Shown here piece by piece: positions 21,981-24,158 of a DNA stretch of 24,158 bases (positions within the stretch are counted from its first letter, which is position 1; each line of letters opens with the position of its first letter). Location: NCBI GenBank assembly GCA_002309855.1, contig DBYD01000026.1, positions 1 to 24,158 on the forward strand, written 5' to 3'. The position numbers were made by a program, and so were the translations under genes. The stretch is from Bacteroidales bacterium UBA1195 (GTDB lineage Bacteria; Bacteroidota; Bacteroidia; Bacteroidales; WCHB1-69). The notes under the pieces were generated by a model. It worked only from the letters and a program-made list of their open reading frames with translations, was not told where the DNA came from and did no database searches.

Positions 21981-23598
21981 TGTTGTTAGTTTTAGAATTA
22001 AACACTTCGTTTTTAATTAGTTCTTTGAAATCTGTAGGCATTTTTGCTGAAGAAGAAGTCCGCGCGATGACACCCTTGTCGGTAATGAGGAAGAACCGGT
22101 AGTTTTCATCATCTATGCCTTTGCCGTTGAGAATGACGGAAGGGTAGTGCCGCCGGTCCACTATCACGTTGGCGGCGTTTTCCAGGCCATATTTTCTCAA
22201 CAGGATGTCGGCGTAGTTTTCACCCGCCCGTTCCAACAGTACAAAATAGACCCCATGCGCCTCATACTCGTTCTGGTGCTGCCGCATCTCATCCAACAGG
22301 TATTCCAAACAATGTCCGCAAGGATAATTTATATTGATAATCAATATGATGTTATTATTTTTGATTGGAATGCCAAGATTTTTGAAAAACACATTGACGG
22401 GTGTTTTCCCATCAGGCAGAACCGTTGCGGCAGGTTTGTATTTTTTCATGAACTCGTCAACCGGACAGATTACGGTTTTTTCCGAAAGACTGACCTCATA
22501 AATCAGATTGTCATCCTTGCTTTGTGCCCTCCAGCTCCCGTTGCTGTAATATGGAGTATAAAAATGTTTGTTTTCACAAAGGTAACCCAATGAGCGGAGG
22601 TTGGAATCCAGCAACTGCACGATCCGTGTCCTGCCAAACATGCCATTAGCATACAATTGGATGGTACGGGTATAGATGTTTGATTCAGAATGCCATTCCG
22701 GATTCCAAAATTTGAATGTGCTGTAGTTGGAGTCAGGTTTCATGGAAGCGGAATCGGTATTATGGAAAATGCAATCACAGTCATCTGTTAAAAACAAACT
22801 GTCCTTTTCAAAATCATAGCAGTAAATGTTTGGAGAATTGGTAAAACTCACAATGAGTTGGCGCATTTCATTTCTCTGCCAAGTTGCGTGGACAGCTGTT
22901 GTCACAAGATCTCTTACATAACGTTTTCCGATTTTCTCTTGGGGATATCTGATGTTCAGCATGCGGCAGGTGTGATGCTGCAGGTCATACAGCCCCATCA
23001 ACGGCAGGTTAATGAAATCACTTACAGGCTGTAATACATTCAAATCAGCAAATGCGAATGGAATCAGCAGTTTGCCGTCAACAATACGGTCCTGCATTTT
23101 GTCGTTGGAGTAAAAAATGCTGTTGTGATATGATCCCCTATAGATATATGGAATATCATTCAGACTGTAGGTGTCCACAATCCCCCCATCTTTATTGATC
23201 ATCACAAAATCAGGATTTGTGGTATCAACATAGGCCCTTAGGTCAAAAAAGAGAAAAACCGAATCATGGTTATGATAATAGATGGAGTATATCGGAAGTT
23301 TTGGAATCCGGTCCAACGGGATTCGGCTAACATGGTGGGACGTGTGGTTATAGACGCAAATGTTCTTTCGTTTCATATCCAGACTGATATGGAACAATGT
23401 GTCGTTTATCAACCTGTTCATGTTCTCCATCGACCAGTTTGAAAGGTGTGCGGTATCCATATAACTGCTGAAATCATTTTCTTCCTGACAAGGCGAACCT
23501 GGTGAAAAAAGATATACACCAACACTTTTATGTGTTGGTGTACACGAAATTCCAATAAACAAAAGAAATAGCGGAATAATATGTAAAAAATTAAACAT
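21973..23598 (-). CDS. DUF4221-like lipoprotein with thioredoxin-like CGHC domain
   Basis: A 541-residue protein with a lipoprotein signal (FLLFIGISC, Cys 19). Residues about 30-385 are rich in short beta strands with evenly spaced aromatic residues (YDLQHHTCRML, YCYDFEKDSLF), like the propeller-type DUF4221 lipoproteins of Bacteroidales. Residues about 405-535 resemble a thioredoxin/AhpC-TSA-like domain: IILIININYPCGHCLEYLL with a CxxC pair (Cys 427, Cys 430), then a late FFLITDKGVIART strand. This suggests a membrane-tethered thiol-disulfide protein; the propeller assignment is less certain. I chose ATG 23598 because it begins the signal peptide and avoids overlap with the gene ending at 23612. 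Middle gene of an operon with two other lipoproteins. Confidence 0.75.
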   Translation of the reverse strand: MFNFLHIIPLFLLFIGISCTPTHKSVGVYLFSPGSPCQEENDFSSYMDTAHLSNWSMENMNRLINDTLFHISLDMKRKNICVYNHTSHHVSRIPLDRIPKLPIYSIYYHNHDSVFLFFDLRAYVDTTNPDFVMINKDGGIVDTYSLNDIPYIYRGSYHNSIFYSNDKMQDRIVDGKLLIPFAFADLNVLQPVSDFINLPLMGLYDLQHHTCRMLNIRYPQEKIGKRYVRDLVTTAVHATWQRNEMRQLIVSFTNSPNIYCYDFEKDSLFLTDDCDCIFHNTDSASMKPDSNYSTFKFWNPEWHSESNIYTRTIQLYANGMFGRTRIVQLLDSNLRSLGYLCENKHFYTPYYSNGSWRAQSKDDNLIYEVSLSEKTVICPVDEFMKKYKPAATVLPDGKTPVNVFFKNLGIPIKNNNIILIININYPCGHCLEYLLDEMRQHQNEYEAHGVYFVLLERAGENYADILLRKYGLENAANVIVDRRHYPSVILNGKGIDDENYRFFLITDKGVIARTSSSAKMPTDFKELIKNEVFNSKTNNNE

Positions 23599-23611
23599 TA
23601 TTATAGAGATA

Positions 23612-24004
23612 TTATGCGACAACTTGAAAATCAACAATGGTTTCATTTCCATCCTTGCACCACATTCCAATTCTCACCTGTTCATGATTTTGATTGTATT
23701 CCACGGCCCTGCCACAGTTGTTCCCAAGACTTTCGCATTCCATATGAGAATAGTGACCTTGATTATCATAACAAATGTAACCATGCAATCTAGCCGTATC
23801 GCATACAATATAGCCATCCAATGTTATCGCTTCATTTGTTTCGATGTCATAATAGACAGTTGGGTTTTCCTCGTTGAAATACAATACTGTATTTGCTTTT
23901 ATAATGTTTTCGTTTCTACTTGTATTGTCGGCATCTTCCTTTTGACAACCAATCAGCAGGCACATGATGCCCGCACACACTGAAAAGAAAAATTTCTGTT
24001 TCAT
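23612..24004 (-). CDS. Small Cys-containing lipoprotein of unknown function
   Basis: A 130-residue protein with a lipoprotein signal (CAGIMCLLIGC, lipobox Cys 20) and an Asp/Asn-rich linker. The mature domain is mostly beta with five cysteines (CDTAR, YICYDN, MECESL, NNCGRA, MWCKDG), an arrangement that could form disulfides. I do not recognise the family. It lies 13 bases upstream of the thioredoxin-like lipoprotein. That pairing raises the idea that the partner acts on its cysteines, but this is inference only. Confidence 0.7.
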   Translation of the reverse strand: MKQKFFFSVCAGIMCLLIGCQKEDADNTSRNENIIKANTVLYFNEENPTVYYDIETNEAITLDGYIVCDTARLHGYICYDNQGHYSHMECESLGNNCGRAVEYNQNHEQVRIGMWCKDGNETIVDFQVVA

Positions 24005-24010
24005 GTTATT

Positions 24011-24158
24011 CTATTTTTTGAATTCACAGCTACTGACATTTTTTTCGCCTTTCGGCGCGGATGCGCTTTCACCTTCCCCCACCCGCCCGGTTCCTTTTAA
24101 GGCAGGGGCAGCGTCAGCCGACAGGCGGGTCAGATATACCACAAATAGTGTTGGCTAT
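24011..24158 (-). CDS. Possible C-terminal fragment of an upstream operon gene
   Basis: On the minus strand one frame is open from the right edge for 48 codons to TAG at 24013-24011. It reads ...LSADAAPALKGTGRVGEGES, then ASAPKGEKNVSSCEFKK. The stop is six bases before the start of the Cys-containing lipoprotein, a normal operon spacing. The sequence is much richer in G+C than the lipoprotein gene and matches no family I recognise. It could equally be non-coding; GCGC-type short inverted repeats are present. Confidence 0.35.

Noticed and set aside
21973..23670. Longer start of the CGHC lipoprotein at 23670
   Set aside because: It would overlap the upstream gene by 59 bases and place 24 polar residues before the signal peptide.

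Overview
The window looks like chromosomal DNA from a member of the Bacteroidales (phylum Bacteroidota). The evidence is the repeated Bacteroidota-type -7 promoter box (TAnnTTTG, mostly TACTTTTGC) a short distance before start codons, the near absence of Shine-Dalgarno sequences, many short lipoproteins with a C-terminal lipobox Cys, and Bacteroidales-typical families (DUF4143 ATPases, DUF4919, ORF6N proteins). I cannot name the genus.

Layout. 1-108 is the end of an AraC-type regulator. 229-1850 is a minus-strand pair: a lipoprotein and a BaiN/HI0933-like flavoprotein. 2034-5902 holds an AAA_14/DUF4143 ATPase and a large transglutaminase-like lipoprotein. From about 5.9 to 11.8 kb lies a visibly more A+T-rich accessory region. 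It contains a collapsed DUF4143 ATPase, two ORF6N-domain genes with nearly identical ends but different middles, a third ORF6N remnant, a DUF4919 secreted protein, a second intact DUF4143 ATPase and a small lipoprotein. 11893-14039 is a DNA-damage-type operon (MmcQ/YjbR protein, Y-family polymerase, YolD-like protein). 14041-19428 is a tightly packed minus-strand operon read as pyrE, SRPBCC protein, sirtuin, a three-domain acyltransferase-GNAT-HD fusion, and a GT-C-type membrane glycosyltransferase. 19452-21215 carries a NUDIX hydrolase and an LptF/LptG-type permease. 21315-24158 is a minus-strand lipoprotein cluster that includes a protein with a thioredoxin-like CGHC domain.

Most interesting points. 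(1) The ORF6N pair has constant 5' and 3' modules flanking swapped central segments, and promoters of genes next to it share an extended TTTGAGTAYYTTTGC signature. This suggests a repeat-driven, recombining accessory module of about 4.1 kb. (2) A 28-bp palindrome family (GTAGRGACG arms) occurs once in frame inside a coding sequence and once supplying the stop codon of the Lpt permease. (3) Each of the three DUF4143 ATPase genes has repeated or dyad DNA just upstream. (4) One polypeptide fuses a lipid A-type acyltransferase, a GNAT domain and an HD domain. None of these was checked against a database; family names come from motif recognition. No tRNA, rRNA, CRISPR array, integrase or transposase was seen. 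No gene-free stretch exceeds about 215 bases.
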